Part shown: piece after piece, positions 9,501 through 16,668 of the stretch
Numbering within the stretch: position 1 is the first letter of the stretch
How the letters are laid out: every line of letters begins with the position of its first letter
Notes under the pieces: model-generated
The model's input: only the letters and a program-made list of their open reading frames with translations
Databases searched by the model: none
Told to the model about the DNA's origin: nothing
Assembly: GCF_003226565.1 (NCBI RefSeq)
Contig: NZ_QKOE01000012.1
Span: 1-64,000, forward strand
Length of the DNA: 64,000 bases
Origin: Parazoarcus communis SWub3 = DSM 12120
GTDB taxonomy: Bacteria; Pseudomonadota; Gammaproteobacteria; Burkholderiales; Rhodocyclaceae
Direction: 5' to 3'
Program-made: the position numbers and the translations under genes

Positions 9501-9705
9501 GGTCACTGCCTTCGCCCTCGCCCCGCTGCTGTTCGAGGCCGAACGCCCCGGCACCGAAGTCCTGCACCCGGTGGCCGTGGTGATCTTCTCCGGCCTGATC
9601 AGCTCCACCCTGCTCGACACCTTCCTGACCCCGGCCATGTTCTGGCTGTTCGGCCGCCGCGACGCCGAGCGCCTGCTCAACGACCGTGACGCCGAGGCCT
9701 TCTAG
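6586..9705 (+). CDS. Heavy-metal efflux RND permease (CzcA/CusA family)
   Basis: A 1039-residue inner-membrane proton/metal antiporter with the RND layout: TM1 at about 12-30, a large periplasmic loop to about 335, TM2-6, TM7, a second large loop and TM8-12. The membrane motif reads AIAIGGLVDDAVVDVEN: Asp404 and Glu411 correspond to D408 and E415 of Cupriavidus CzcA, but the position of CzcA D402 is Ala398. That pattern is closer to CusA-like pumps (which also have AIAIG) than to classical CzcA. The TM10-region motif is ISVRNGILKVSHY, also atypical of CzcA. Metal specificity therefore should not be assumed from the CzcCBA gene order. Confidence 0.93.
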   Translation: MFKWLLDNSLANRLLVIIASVVLMAYGAFTLSRTPVDVFPDLNKPTVTLMTEAGGMAAEEVEQLITFPLETTMNGLPGVESVRSVSSAGLSFLYVTFDWNIDIYRARQLVSERLAAMEEEMAPGVVPRMGPISSVMGEIMQIAIPLDPQQISPMAVREYADWVLRPRLMSVPGVAQVIPIGGEVRQFQVHVDTRRMAELGVPLDTLEAALRGFSSNTSGGFLELNGREYLIRNLGRTSRMEDLQNLAVGVRNGQPILLHQVASVSFAPAPKRGDAGFEGKPAVILGIQKQPSADTIALTQAIEHALDGLQTSLPAGMEAPRVTFRQASFIEASIATLQGKLIGASLFVAVILFFFLGTVRPTLIALTAIPVSILVTALVFRYFGLSINTMTLGGLAIAIGGLVDDAVVDVENILRRLKEDRARHPQHRLHPLQLVAKASMEVRSGILYATAIIVLVFIPLFALPGLEGRLFLPLGVAFIASTLASLLVSVTVTPVLSYYLLPRLKTLDHDDTRLLAWLKARYRSGLQAVLNQPRAALATAGVAVMAAVLAVPFFPTTFLPPFNEGTLLVGLRLNPGVTLTESSALARQAELRVSQVPEVTHVGRRSGRAELDEHAEGVHVSELDVGIVPAAQLTRSMDAVRADIRAQLANLPAAVEVGQPISHRIDHMLSGVRSQIAIKIFGEDLDVLRAQADALRQRLAGVPGIADLQVEKQVLAPQVRINIDYAAAARHGVPAPQILATLQTLVEGEKITQVVEGGRRFALVLRLPDSARTLDGLANILIETPGGPVPLSRLATIEDGDGPNQISRDDGKRRIVLSANAQQRPLSDVVADIRAVVAGTALPEGYFITLGGQFQAQEEASRVVGLLSIVSLTLMFVVLYSRYKSLRLSALIMANIPLALVGAVLGLWLSGQPLSVAALIGFITLAGISVRNGILKVSHYLNLMRIEGERFDHRMIVRGSLERLSPVLMTALVTAFALAPLLFEAERPGTEVLHPVAVVIFSGLISSTLLDTFLTPAMFWLFGRRDAERLLNDRDAEAF

Positions 9706-9756
9706 CCCCACTCACCTTCACCCATCCCATCACCCCTTCATCACCCAGGAGACACC

Positions 9757-10143
9757 ATGAAACTCATCACCCTGATCACCACCACTGCCCTGCTCGGCAG
9801 CCTGCCCGCCTTCGCCGGCGGCAATCACGACCACGCCCACGCACACGACCCCATGCACGGTGGCGTGGTGGTGGAAGTGAAAGACATCGACCTCGAACTG
9901 GTGGCCCAAGCCGACCGCATCCAGCTCTACCTGCGCGACCACGGCAAGCCGGTGGACGTCAGCAAGGGCCACGCCAGACTCACCCTGCTGACCGGATCGG
10001 ACAAGCAGGACATCGAACTCACCCCCGCCGGCGACAAACTGCAAGCCACCGGCACCTTCAAGCTCGATAGCGGCAGCAAGGCTGTCGCGGTGGTGACACT
10101 GCCAGGCAAGGCGCCAACCACGGCGCGGTTTGTGCTGAAGTAA
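9757..10143 (+). CDS. Small His-rich periplasmic protein of the efflux operon
   Basis: A 128-residue exported protein with a signal peptide (MKLITLITTTALLGSLPAFA), the mature start GGNHDHAHAHDPMHGG, then a compact beta-rich domain related to that of the protein at 4895. The cluster of His, Asp and Met is a clear candidate metal-binding site. A CAGGAGA ribosome site precedes the ATG. It is the last gene of the efflux operon and is followed by a terminator. I infer a periplasmic metal chaperone or buffer for the pump; no experimentally characterised relative is recognised. Confidence 0.75.
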   Translation: MKLITLITTTALLGSLPAFAGGNHDHAHAHDPMHGGVVVEVKDIDLELVAQADRIQLYLRDHGKPVDVSKGHARLTLLTGSDKQDIELTPAGDKLQATGTFKLDSGSKAVAVVTLPGKAPTTARFVLK

Positions 10144-10154
10144 GGGCAGGTGCA

Positions 10155-10190
10155 GCGGCACCGGGTAGGGACGGTGCCGCGTTTCGTTAC
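10155..10190 (+). terminator. Intrinsic terminator of the efflux operon
   Basis: GCGGCACCG and CGGTGCCGC form a 9-bp stem with an 8-base loop, followed by GTTTCGTT. It lies directly after the last gene of the metal efflux operon and before the convergent toxin remnant. Confidence 0.65.
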
Positions 10191-10191
10191 T

Positions 10192-10377
10192 TCAGTCGGC
10201 AGGAGGTCTACAGGTAGATAGGCTCTTGGTCACCGAACGAACCGCCACGGATGCCCCATTCCCCCAGAAGTCGGCGGCATCGACGCTGCCCGACCATGCC
10301 GTCACATTCCCATCGGCCTTACCGAGTCGTACCTTGCGCAGCTCGGATAGCACGTTGGTATCGAGTACATACATCAT
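10192..10377 (-). pseudogene. Truncated VapC-like PIN-domain toxin
   Basis: The first ~35 residues (MMYVLDTNVLSELRKVR, then GKADGNVTAW) match the start of VapC toxins, PIN-domain ribonucleases; they include the first catalytic Asp (LDTN) and the Glu of SELRK. Beyond about residue 40 the sequence no longer resembles the family and it stops at 61 residues, where VapC has about 130-140. The later acidic catalytic residues are therefore missing, and the toxin should be inactive. Its start overlaps the antitoxin stop, the normal arrangement of an intact operon. Confidence 0.75.
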
Positions 10378-10628
10378 GAGAGATCAGCCGGCCTGGCTCC
10401 AATGGTCACGCGCGGTGGCTCAAACTCGCTATCCTCAACACCCGGCATCGCCAGAGCATCGGCAATGTTGCGCCGCTGCTTCGTCAACCGCTGGTAGTCA
10501 TCGAAGCTCAACAGCACGTGAGCAGGCTTCCCGCGATCCGTGATGAATACCGGACCGCTCTTGGTGGCCTTCTTTGCTCGCGTCACGTCCTGGTTCAACT
10601 CTCGACTAGATAGAGTCGTGATCGTCAT
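10374..10628 (-). CDS. Phd/YefM-family antitoxin
   Basis: An 84-residue antitoxin. Residues ITTLSSRELNQDVTRAKKA and GPVFITDRGKPAHVLLSFDDYQRL are the conserved DNA-binding and core elements of the Phd/YefM family. The C-terminal third, which normally neutralises the toxin, is intact, ending in ARPADLS. It overlaps the toxin start (ATGA) and lies just downstream of a perfect palindrome at 10650-10671 that should be its operator. With the toxin truncated it is an orphan antitoxin, which might still act as a local repressor or counter related toxins elsewhere. Confidence 0.88.
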   Translation of the reverse strand: MTITTLSSRELNQDVTRAKKATKSGPVFITDRGKPAHVLLSFDDYQRLTKQRRNIADALAMPGVEDSEFEPPRVTIGARPADLS

Positions 10629-10649
10629 AGAGCACCTCCAGAATCAATC

Positions 10650-10671
10650 AATGTAGAAATGTTTCTACATT
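10650..10671. promoter_or_regulatory. Perfect palindrome, antitoxin operator
   Basis: AATGTAGAAA and TTTCTACATT are exact reverse complements separated by TG. The palindrome lies 21 bp upstream of the antitoxin start, where Phd-type antitoxins bind to autoregulate. The AT-rich sequence also overlaps the likely promoter. Confidence 0.75.
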
Positions 10672-10905
10672 AAAAATCGAGGATCAAGGTGATGGAACAC
10701 GAGCGCGCGACCAACCTGTCCGTTCTCCCTGTCGCGATTCAACGCAGCCTCATGCGATGAACGGGAAACCGGATCGCAGAATAAGCGTGTCAGCAAAATG
10801 AAGACACCTTCTCTTCTCAAACGCCTGCGAGTCTTGGCTAAACTGGTCGCAAATCCATCCAAGCGCTTGGTCGTCCTATCCACCTGACCACAAGTATCGA
10901 TATCG
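10672..10905. other. Intergenic stretch before the restriction fusion gene
   Basis: No gene is convincing here. A minus-strand frame of 83 codons exists but has no family resemblance and ends inside the start of the next gene. The segment contains the promoter of the 1290-residue protein gene; I could not pick a clear -35/-10 pair. It is less GC-rich than the rest of the window. Confidence 0.4.
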
Positions 10906-13900
10906 ATGTCCAGCACAATCCGCTATTACGACAACAACACAGTCGGCTTCATCGAAAGCACTCTCGATGTCGATATGTCTGAACTGCACGATCGATTCCT
11001 AGCCGAAATCACGGAGGGAGGGTTGATTCTGGATGCCGGATGCGGCTCTGGGCGCGACAGCAAAGCGTTTCTTGGGCGTGGTTATCGCATCTGCGCATTT
11101 GACGCTTCCACCATGATGGCTAGAGCCGCCGAAGAACTACTCGGTCAGCGGGTCGATGTGCGTCGAATGGAGGATGTCCGCGAACTCGACTGCTACGACG
11201 GCATCTGGGCTTGCGCGAGTCTGCTGCACGTACCCGAAGCAGACCTACCCGAAGTGCTTGGGCGGTTATGGGCCAGTCTCAAGCAAGGCGGAATGTTCTA
11301 TCTGAGCTTCAAACAGGGGGATGGCGAACGTAGCGACGGCGACCGACATTTCACCGACGCAACAGAAACCCGACTGCGTCAGTGGCTTGCGGACCTGGAC
11401 GATATCGAGCACATCGAGTGCTGGCTGACGCCGGATCGCCGCCCAAACCGCAAAGAGTCTTGGTTAAACGCGCTGGTACGACGGCGCACTCGGCATGTCG
11501 TGCCCCCCAATAAGCTTTTCACTGGGGATGCTCGCCACCCATTTCTGCCGCAACTTCGACACGCCATCACCGAGGCAGACGAAATCGATCTTGCGGTGTC
11601 CTTCGTCAAAACCACCGGTCTGCGCCTCCTGCTTCCGGACCTCCTCGACGCCTTGACCCGGGATCTGGCGCATACCCGCACACAAGCCCGACTACGCATC
11701 CTGACCAGCGACTATCTGGACATCACCGACCCTGAAGCGCTACGCCTTCTGATGCTACTCGCAGAACAAGGCGCCAAGGTACGCATATTCGAAGCAGGCA
11801 AAACCAGCTTTCACATGAAGGCCTATCTGTTTGCGCGCTTCCCGGCGCCACAGCGTCTCCAGGGCACCGCTTTTATAGGGTCCAGCAATATCAGCCGCCA
11901 AGCCTTAACGGATGGTCTGGAATGGAACTACCGCGTCGACTACCCCGGTGACGACGGCTTTATCGAGGCTCGCGCCCGCTTCGAAGAACTTTTTGCTCAC
12001 CCCAAAACGGTAGAGTTGACCGATCAGTGGATCGACCGATACGACGCCCGACGCGTCCCACCGCCACGCCCTCTCGCACCCGGTAGCGAGGAGACAGAAC
12101 CGCTCCCAGTCCCCACGCCCATCCAAACTGATGCCCTCGCTGCCCTCGCAGCGACGCGTCGTGAAGGTTATCAACGAGGCGTGGTCGTTTTGGCCACAGG
12201 TTTAGGCAAGACATGGCTTGCTGCCTTCGATGCAGAACAACTCGGCGCACGCCGAATACTCTTCGTGGCCCACCGGGAAGAGATCCTGAACCAAGCCGCA
12301 GAGACTTTTATCCGTATCCGGCCACAAGCACGAGTCGGCTTCTACATGGGACAAACTCGCGACACTCAGGTCGATGTGCTATGTGCATCAATCCAGACGA
12401 TCGGCAAACTGACCCACCTCGACCGCTTTGCGCCGCAGCACTTTGACTATGTCGTGGTCGACGAATTTCACCACGCGGCGGCACCGACTTACCGAAGGCT
12501 GCTCGCTCACTTTGCACCGCAATTTCTACTGGGCCTCACCGCTACGCCAGACCGCAGTGACCAGTCAGACATCCTGACCCTGTGCGACGACAACTTGGTG
12601 TTCTGCCGCAACTTATTCGACGGCATCGAAGCTGGCTTACTGGCGCCGTTTCATTACTACGGGATCTGGGACAAATCGGTGAACTACCGGGAAATTCCAT
12701 GGCGAAACGGTCGTTTCGATCCCGAACAACTCTCTAACAAACTTGCGACGCTTGCACGCGCTCGTCATGCACTCAGGCAATGGCAACAACGCGCTCAGGC
12801 TCGCACCCTGGCGTTTTGTGTATCGATACGCCACGCCGAGTTCATGGCGACACAGTTTGCCCGCGAAGGCATTGCCGCTGCTGCGGTATACGCCGGCTCA
12901 GCCTTAGCGCGCGGCGAGGCACTGGAGCAACTTGCTGACGGACGGCTGCAAGTCATTTTTTCCGTTGACCTATTTAACGAGGGCGTAGATCTACCGGCCA
13001 TCGACACGGTGCTGATGCTTCGGCCGACAGAATCGAAAATTCTCTTCCTGCAGCAACTCGGACGCGGCCTGCGAAAGTCTCCCGGCAAGGAAAGACTGGT
13101 CGTCCTAGACTTTATCGGCAACCACCACAGCTTTCTCCACAAACCGCAGGCTTTAGCGCAAGTTGGAAGCAGCTACAAACAGCTTGCTGCATTTGCCCGG
13201 AAACTGGAGAGCCAAAGACTGGAACTGCCTTCGGGTTGCTTCGTCAATTTCGACCTAGAGTTGATCGACTTCTTGAAGTCACTCGACAGCGAAGGCATCT
13301 CAAATGACTACCTCGCACTCAAAGCCAGCCTCGGCCGTCGTCCTACACTCGCCGAGTTCTACCGCTCGGGCGCTAACCTGACCCGCATGCGCCAAGAGTT
13401 TGGCAGCTGGTTCGGAGTGGTCAAAGCCATGAGCGATTTGAGTCCGTCGGAGGATGCCGTGCTCAACGCTCATCAGGATGCACTGCGTGAGCTAGAAGTC
13501 ACTGCGATGACCAAGAGTTTCAAGATGGTGCTCATCGAAGCACTGCAAGAACTCGACGGCTGGCGCCACCCTCCACGGCTTTCGGAACTTGCCTACCGCT
13601 CATGGCAGGTATTGCAACGTCGCCGTCATCTAGCGTCAGATTTACTGAGCGAGTTCAACGACACGGAGGATGGCCGCAGCAAGGCCTGGCAAGACTACTG
13701 GCGTAAACACCCAGTAAACGCTTGGATTGGAGGCAACCGAGACGCAAAAGCCCGTGCTTTCTTTCGCGTACACGACGAGCGTTTCGAAGCGACTTTCAAA
13801 CTCGCCGAAGACCAGTTGCCTTCCTTCAGCGACATGGCTCAAGAGTTGGTCGACTACCGGCTCGCTGCCTATGAAGCCAGAATCACGATTGACAGCAACT

Positions 13901-14778
13901 CAAGTAATGTCATCCCACTGCGCCGCTCGCCACCCGAGCGCACCGAACTCCCTTATTTTCCGAACCTACGCATCGCCTGCGGCCACTTCCGCACCGCAAA
14001 CGCCGACGCCGAAGAGCATCGACAACTTGGCCCCAGCTACGGCCGTCTCGACCCCGCTCGACACTTCATCGCCCGCGCGTCGGGGAACTCGATGAACGGT
14101 GGCAAAGCCCCAATCCGCGACGGCGACTATCTGTTACTGGAACTCATTAGCGCAGGCAGCGCGGGCTCAATTACGGGCCACACCATCGCCATCGAGCGCC
14201 AAGATCAAACTGGAGACGACCAATACCTGCTACGCGTTGTGAACAAGCAACGTGACGGCAGCTATGTGTTGGTTGCCAACAATCAAGACTATGAGTACAT
14301 CGTCGTCACCCCAGAAATGACTGAGGAGTTGCGCACACTCGCCCGCTTCAAAGCAGTGATTGACCCGCTAGAACTGGCAGTTGGCGAATCGTTCCTACGC
14401 GAAGACATCCCCAACCTATTCGGTGAAACCTTCAACCCCGGCAACTGGAATAGCGGCCACGTCGTCCTTACAAACTGTAAGGCTCATGTCCTGCTGGTAA
14501 CGCTCAACAAGCAAGGCAAGGCGAAGGATCACCGATATCTGGACCACTGGATCGATGACCACAACTTCCACTGGCAAAGCCAGAACGCCACAACGCCAGA
14601 GAGCAAGCGTGGACACGAGATCATTGAGCATGAAAGGCTGGGCATCTCGATTCATTTGTTCGTACGTGAGACCAAACTCGCTGCAGGGAAAGCGGCACCG
14701 TTTGAATATTGCGGGCGCGTTCGATACCTGCGGCATAGCGGTAGTGCGCCGATGAGTGTGATTTTTGAGGTGCGATGA
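10906..14778 (+). CDS. Methyltransferase-PLD nuclease-SF2 helicase-S24-DUF3427 fusion (SauUSI-like)
   Basis: A 1290-residue multidomain protein. (1) Residues ~1-195: class I SAM methyltransferase-like domain, motif I LDAGCGSGR at 42-50, with no NPPY-type motif expected of adenine or N4-cytosine DNA methylases. (2) ~200-375: PLD-type nuclease with H303-x-K305, N328 in GSSNIS and E339, the His-Lys-Asn-Glu pattern of BfiI-like enzymes. (3) ~400-760: SF2 helicase with Walker A ATGLGKT (430-436), DEFH (519-522), TATPDR (545-550) and motif VI QLGRGLRK (717-724). (4) ~1045-1135: S24/LexA-like fold, SGNSM with Ser1062. (5) ~1158-1288: DUF3427-type end. PLD-helicase-DUF3427 is the layout of SauUSI, an ATP-dependent type IV restriction enzyme cutting modified-cytosine DNA. 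The methyltransferase and S24 parts are additions. It follows a toxin-antitoxin remnant in a less GC-rich segment, consistent with transfer. Confidence 0.85.
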   Translation: MSSTIRYYDNNTVGFIESTLDVDMSELHDRFLAEITEGGLILDAGCGSGRDSKAFLGRGYRICAFDASTMMARAAEELLGQRVDVRRMEDVRELDCYDGIWACASLLHVPEADLPEVLGRLWASLKQGGMFYLSFKQGDGERSDGDRHFTDATETRLRQWLADLDDIEHIECWLTPDRRPNRKESWLNALVRRRTRHVVPPNKLFTGDARHPFLPQLRHAITEADEIDLAVSFVKTTGLRLLLPDLLDALTRDLAHTRTQARLRILTSDYLDITDPEALRLLMLLAEQGAKVRIFEAGKTSFHMKAYLFARFPAPQRLQGTAFIGSSNISRQALTDGLEWNYRVDYPGDDGFIEARARFEELFAHPKTVELTDQWIDRYDARRVPPPRPLAPGSEETEPLPVPTPIQTDALAALAATRREGYQRGVVVLATGLGKTWLAAFDAEQLGARRILFVAHREEILNQAAETFIRIRPQARVGFYMGQTRDTQVDVLCASIQTIGKLTHLDRFAPQHFDYVVVDEFHHAAAPTYRRLLAHFAPQFLLGLTATPDRSDQSDILTLCDDNLVFCRNLFDGIEAGLLAPFHYYGIWDKSVNYREIPWRNGRFDPEQLSNKLATLARARHALRQWQQRAQARTLAFCVSIRHAEFMATQFAREGIAAAAVYAGSALARGEALEQLADGRLQVIFSVDLFNEGVDLPAIDTVLMLRPTESKILFLQQLGRGLRKSPGKERLVVLDFIGNHHSFLHKPQALAQVGSSYKQLAAFARKLESQRLELPSGCFVNFDLELIDFLKSLDSEGISNDYLALKASLGRRPTLAEFYRSGANLTRMRQEFGSWFGVVKAMSDLSPSEDAVLNAHQDALRELEVTAMTKSFKMVLIEALQELDGWRHPPRLSELAYRSWQVLQRRRHLASDLLSEFNDTEDGRSKAWQDYWRKHPVNAWIGGNRDAKARAFFRVHDERFEATFKLAEDQLPSFSDMAQELVDYRLAAYEARITIDSNSSNVIPLRRSPPERTELPYFPNLRIACGHFRTANADAEEHRQLGPSYGRLDPARHFIARASGNSMNGGKAPIRDGDYLLLELISAGSAGSITGHTIAIERQDQTGDDQYLLRVVNKQRDGSYVLVANNQDYEYIVVTPEMTEELRTLARFKAVIDPLELAVGESFLREDIPNLFGETFNPGNWNSGHVVLTNCKAHVLLVTLNKQGKAKDHRYLDHWIDDHNFHWQSQNATTPESKRGHEIIEHERLGISIHLFVRETKLAAGKAAPFEYCGRVRYLRHSGSAPMSVIFEVR

Positions 14779-14982
14779 ATCGAGGCAAGTCCATCATTGC
14801 CGACAGAGGGAAGCGAAGTCGCTCGGTCGCAAATTTATTGGATGGCCCATCAAGGTCCCTGTCACCACCACCGAACACCCGCAAACGCCGCTCGGCGTAC
14901 ACATCGCGTCTCATCCGAATCACCTTGACACCCATTTTGTCCAAGACAAAAATAGTTCCACCCCCACCCATGCCCTCACCTC

Positions 14983-16518
14983 ATGCCCTACACCGTCGTC
15001 TGGTTCAAACGCGATCTTCGCGTGCAAGACCACGCTGCACTGACGGCAGCGGCGGCGCGGGGGCCGGTGCTGTGCCTGTACATTGTCGAGCCCAGTCTAT
15101 GTGCTGCGCCTGACGCGGCCCGCCAGCACTACCACTTTGTCCTGGAAAGCTTGCGCGAGGTGTATCGTGCGCTGCGCGCGTTGGGCGGGCGCTTGCACGT
15201 GGTGGGTGGCGAGGTGACCGAGGTGCTGGGACGCTTGCATGCGGCGGCACCGCTTGATGCGTTGTATGCCCACGAAGAGACCGGCAATGCATTGAGCTTT
15301 GAGCGTGATCTGGCGGTGGCGCGATGGTGTCGGGCACAGGGGGTGGCCTGGCGCGAGTTTGCGCAGTTTGGCGTGGTGCGGCGACTACGCGATCGGGGGG
15401 AGTGGCAAGCGCGCTGGGAGACGTTTGTGGCGCAGCCTTGCCTGCCGGTGCCGGCCGCGCTGCGCTTTGTACCTTTGCCCTGGGCCGACACCGCACCACC
15501 CGATGCGGATGCGCTGGGCTTGCCGGCAGGCGAGCCGCCCTTACGCCAGCGCGGCGGGCGCGGTGAAGCGATGCGCACGTTGATGGACTTCCTGCAGGCG
15601 CGCAGCCAGCAGTATCGGGGCGGCATTTCGTCGCCACTGCGGGCGCCGACGGCCTGCTCGCGCATCTCGCCTTACCTGACCTTCGGGTGCATCAGCCTGC
15701 GCGAGGTGGTGCAGGCCACCCGTTTGCAGATTGCCAGCCTGCCACCTTCGGCTACCCGCCACCGCGCGGGCCTGAATGCCTTCATCAGCCGGCTGTACTG
15801 GCATTGTCATTTCATCCAGAAGCTGGAGAGCGAGCCGGAACTGGAAACCCGCAACCTGCATCGCGGCTACGACGGCCTGCGCGAGGCCGACTGGAACCCG
15901 CAGCACTTTGCTGCGCTGAGCGCAGGGCGCACGGGGTGGCCGCTGGTGGATGCCTGTGTGGCGATGCTGCGCGAAACCGGCTGGCTGAACTTTCGCATGC
16001 GGGCCATGCTGGTGTCGGTAGCCGCCTACCCGCTGTGGCTGCATTGGCAACCGGTAGGTGGCTGGCTGGCACGGCAGTTCCTGGATTACGAACCCGGCAT
16101 TCACTGGCCGCAGATGCAGATGCAGTCGGGCACCACCGGCATCAATGTGCCGCGCATCTACAACCCGATCAAACAGGCCCACGATCAGGATCCGGACGGT
16201 CGCTTCGTGCGCCACTGGCTGCCGTGGATGCGACGCGTGCCGGACAGCTGGCTGTTCGAGCCATGGCGGATGCCGGACTCACTGCAGCGCGACCTCGGCC
16301 TGCGGCCGGGTGAGGAGATCCCCCGGCCACCGGTCGATCTGGAGCAGGCCACCCGCGTGGCACGCGAGCGCCTGTTCGCGCGTCGTGCCGACCCCATGGT
16401 CAGGGCGGCCAAGCCTGCCATTGTCGATAAACACGGTTCACGCAGGCGCACCCCCCGTCCACGGGCCAAGGCGCCAGTGCCCGCCGCCGCTGCCGGCCAG
16501 CTGAAGCTGGCCTTCTGA
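14983..16518 (+). CDS. phr: Deoxyribodipyrimidine photolyase/cryptochrome family protein
   Basis: A 511-residue flavoprotein of the photolyase/cryptochrome family, which repairs UV-induced pyrimidine dimers using light. The N-terminal alpha/beta antenna domain starts VVWFKRDLRVQDH, the usual opening of the family. The C-terminal FAD domain includes RMRAMLVSVAAYPLWLHW and the conserved segment HWPQMQMQSGTTGIN followed by RIYNP. The tail is basic and Ala/Pro-rich. It heads a three-gene operon with the DUF2256 protein (6 bp gap) and a second photolyase. Whether it acts on cyclobutane dimers or is a photoreceptor cannot be told from sequence alone. Confidence 0.92.
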   Translation: MPYTVVWFKRDLRVQDHAALTAAAARGPVLCLYIVEPSLCAAPDAARQHYHFVLESLREVYRALRALGGRLHVVGGEVTEVLGRLHAAAPLDALYAHEETGNALSFERDLAVARWCRAQGVAWREFAQFGVVRRLRDRGEWQARWETFVAQPCLPVPAALRFVPLPWADTAPPDADALGLPAGEPPLRQRGGRGEAMRTLMDFLQARSQQYRGGISSPLRAPTACSRISPYLTFGCISLREVVQATRLQIASLPPSATRHRAGLNAFISRLYWHCHFIQKLESEPELETRNLHRGYDGLREADWNPQHFAALSAGRTGWPLVDACVAMLRETGWLNFRMRAMLVSVAAYPLWLHWQPVGGWLARQFLDYEPGIHWPQMQMQSGTTGINVPRIYNPIKQAHDQDPDGRFVRHWLPWMRRVPDSWLFEPWRMPDSLQRDLGLRPGEEIPRPPVDLEQATRVARERLFARRADPMVRAAKPAIVDKHGSRRRTPRPRAKAPVPAAAAGQLKLAF

Positions 16519-16524
16519 ATACGC

Positions 16525-16668
16525 ATGCGCAAGAAAGCCGACCTGCCCACCAAACCCTGCGCGGCCTGCGGCCGCCCCTTTGCCTGGCGCAGGAAGTGGG
16601 CGCGCTGCTGGGACGAGGTGCGCTACTGCTCGGAACGCTGCCGCCACGCGGCAAGGAAGACCTCATGA
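16525..16668 (+). CDS. DUF2256 small zinc-ribbon-like protein
   Basis: A 47-residue protein. It contains CAACGRPFAWRRKWARCWDE and then YCSERCR: two Cys pairs around a basic aromatic core, the signature of DUF2256, a family regularly found beside photolyase genes in bacteria. The Cys pairs probably bind zinc. The ATG at 16525 lies 6 bp after the photolyase stop and its stop overlaps the ATG of the next gene (ATGA), so the three genes are translationally coupled. The function is unknown; the constant association with photolyases suggests a helper role, for example nucleic-acid contact or cofactor handling. Confidence 0.85.
   Translation: MRKKADLPTKPCAACGRPFAWRRKWARCWDEVRYCSERCRHAARKTS

Noticed and set aside
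10665-10916. 83-codon minus-strand ORF upstream of the restriction fusion
   Set aside because: No family resemblance; it runs into the start of the neighbouring gene and overlaps the antitoxin operator.
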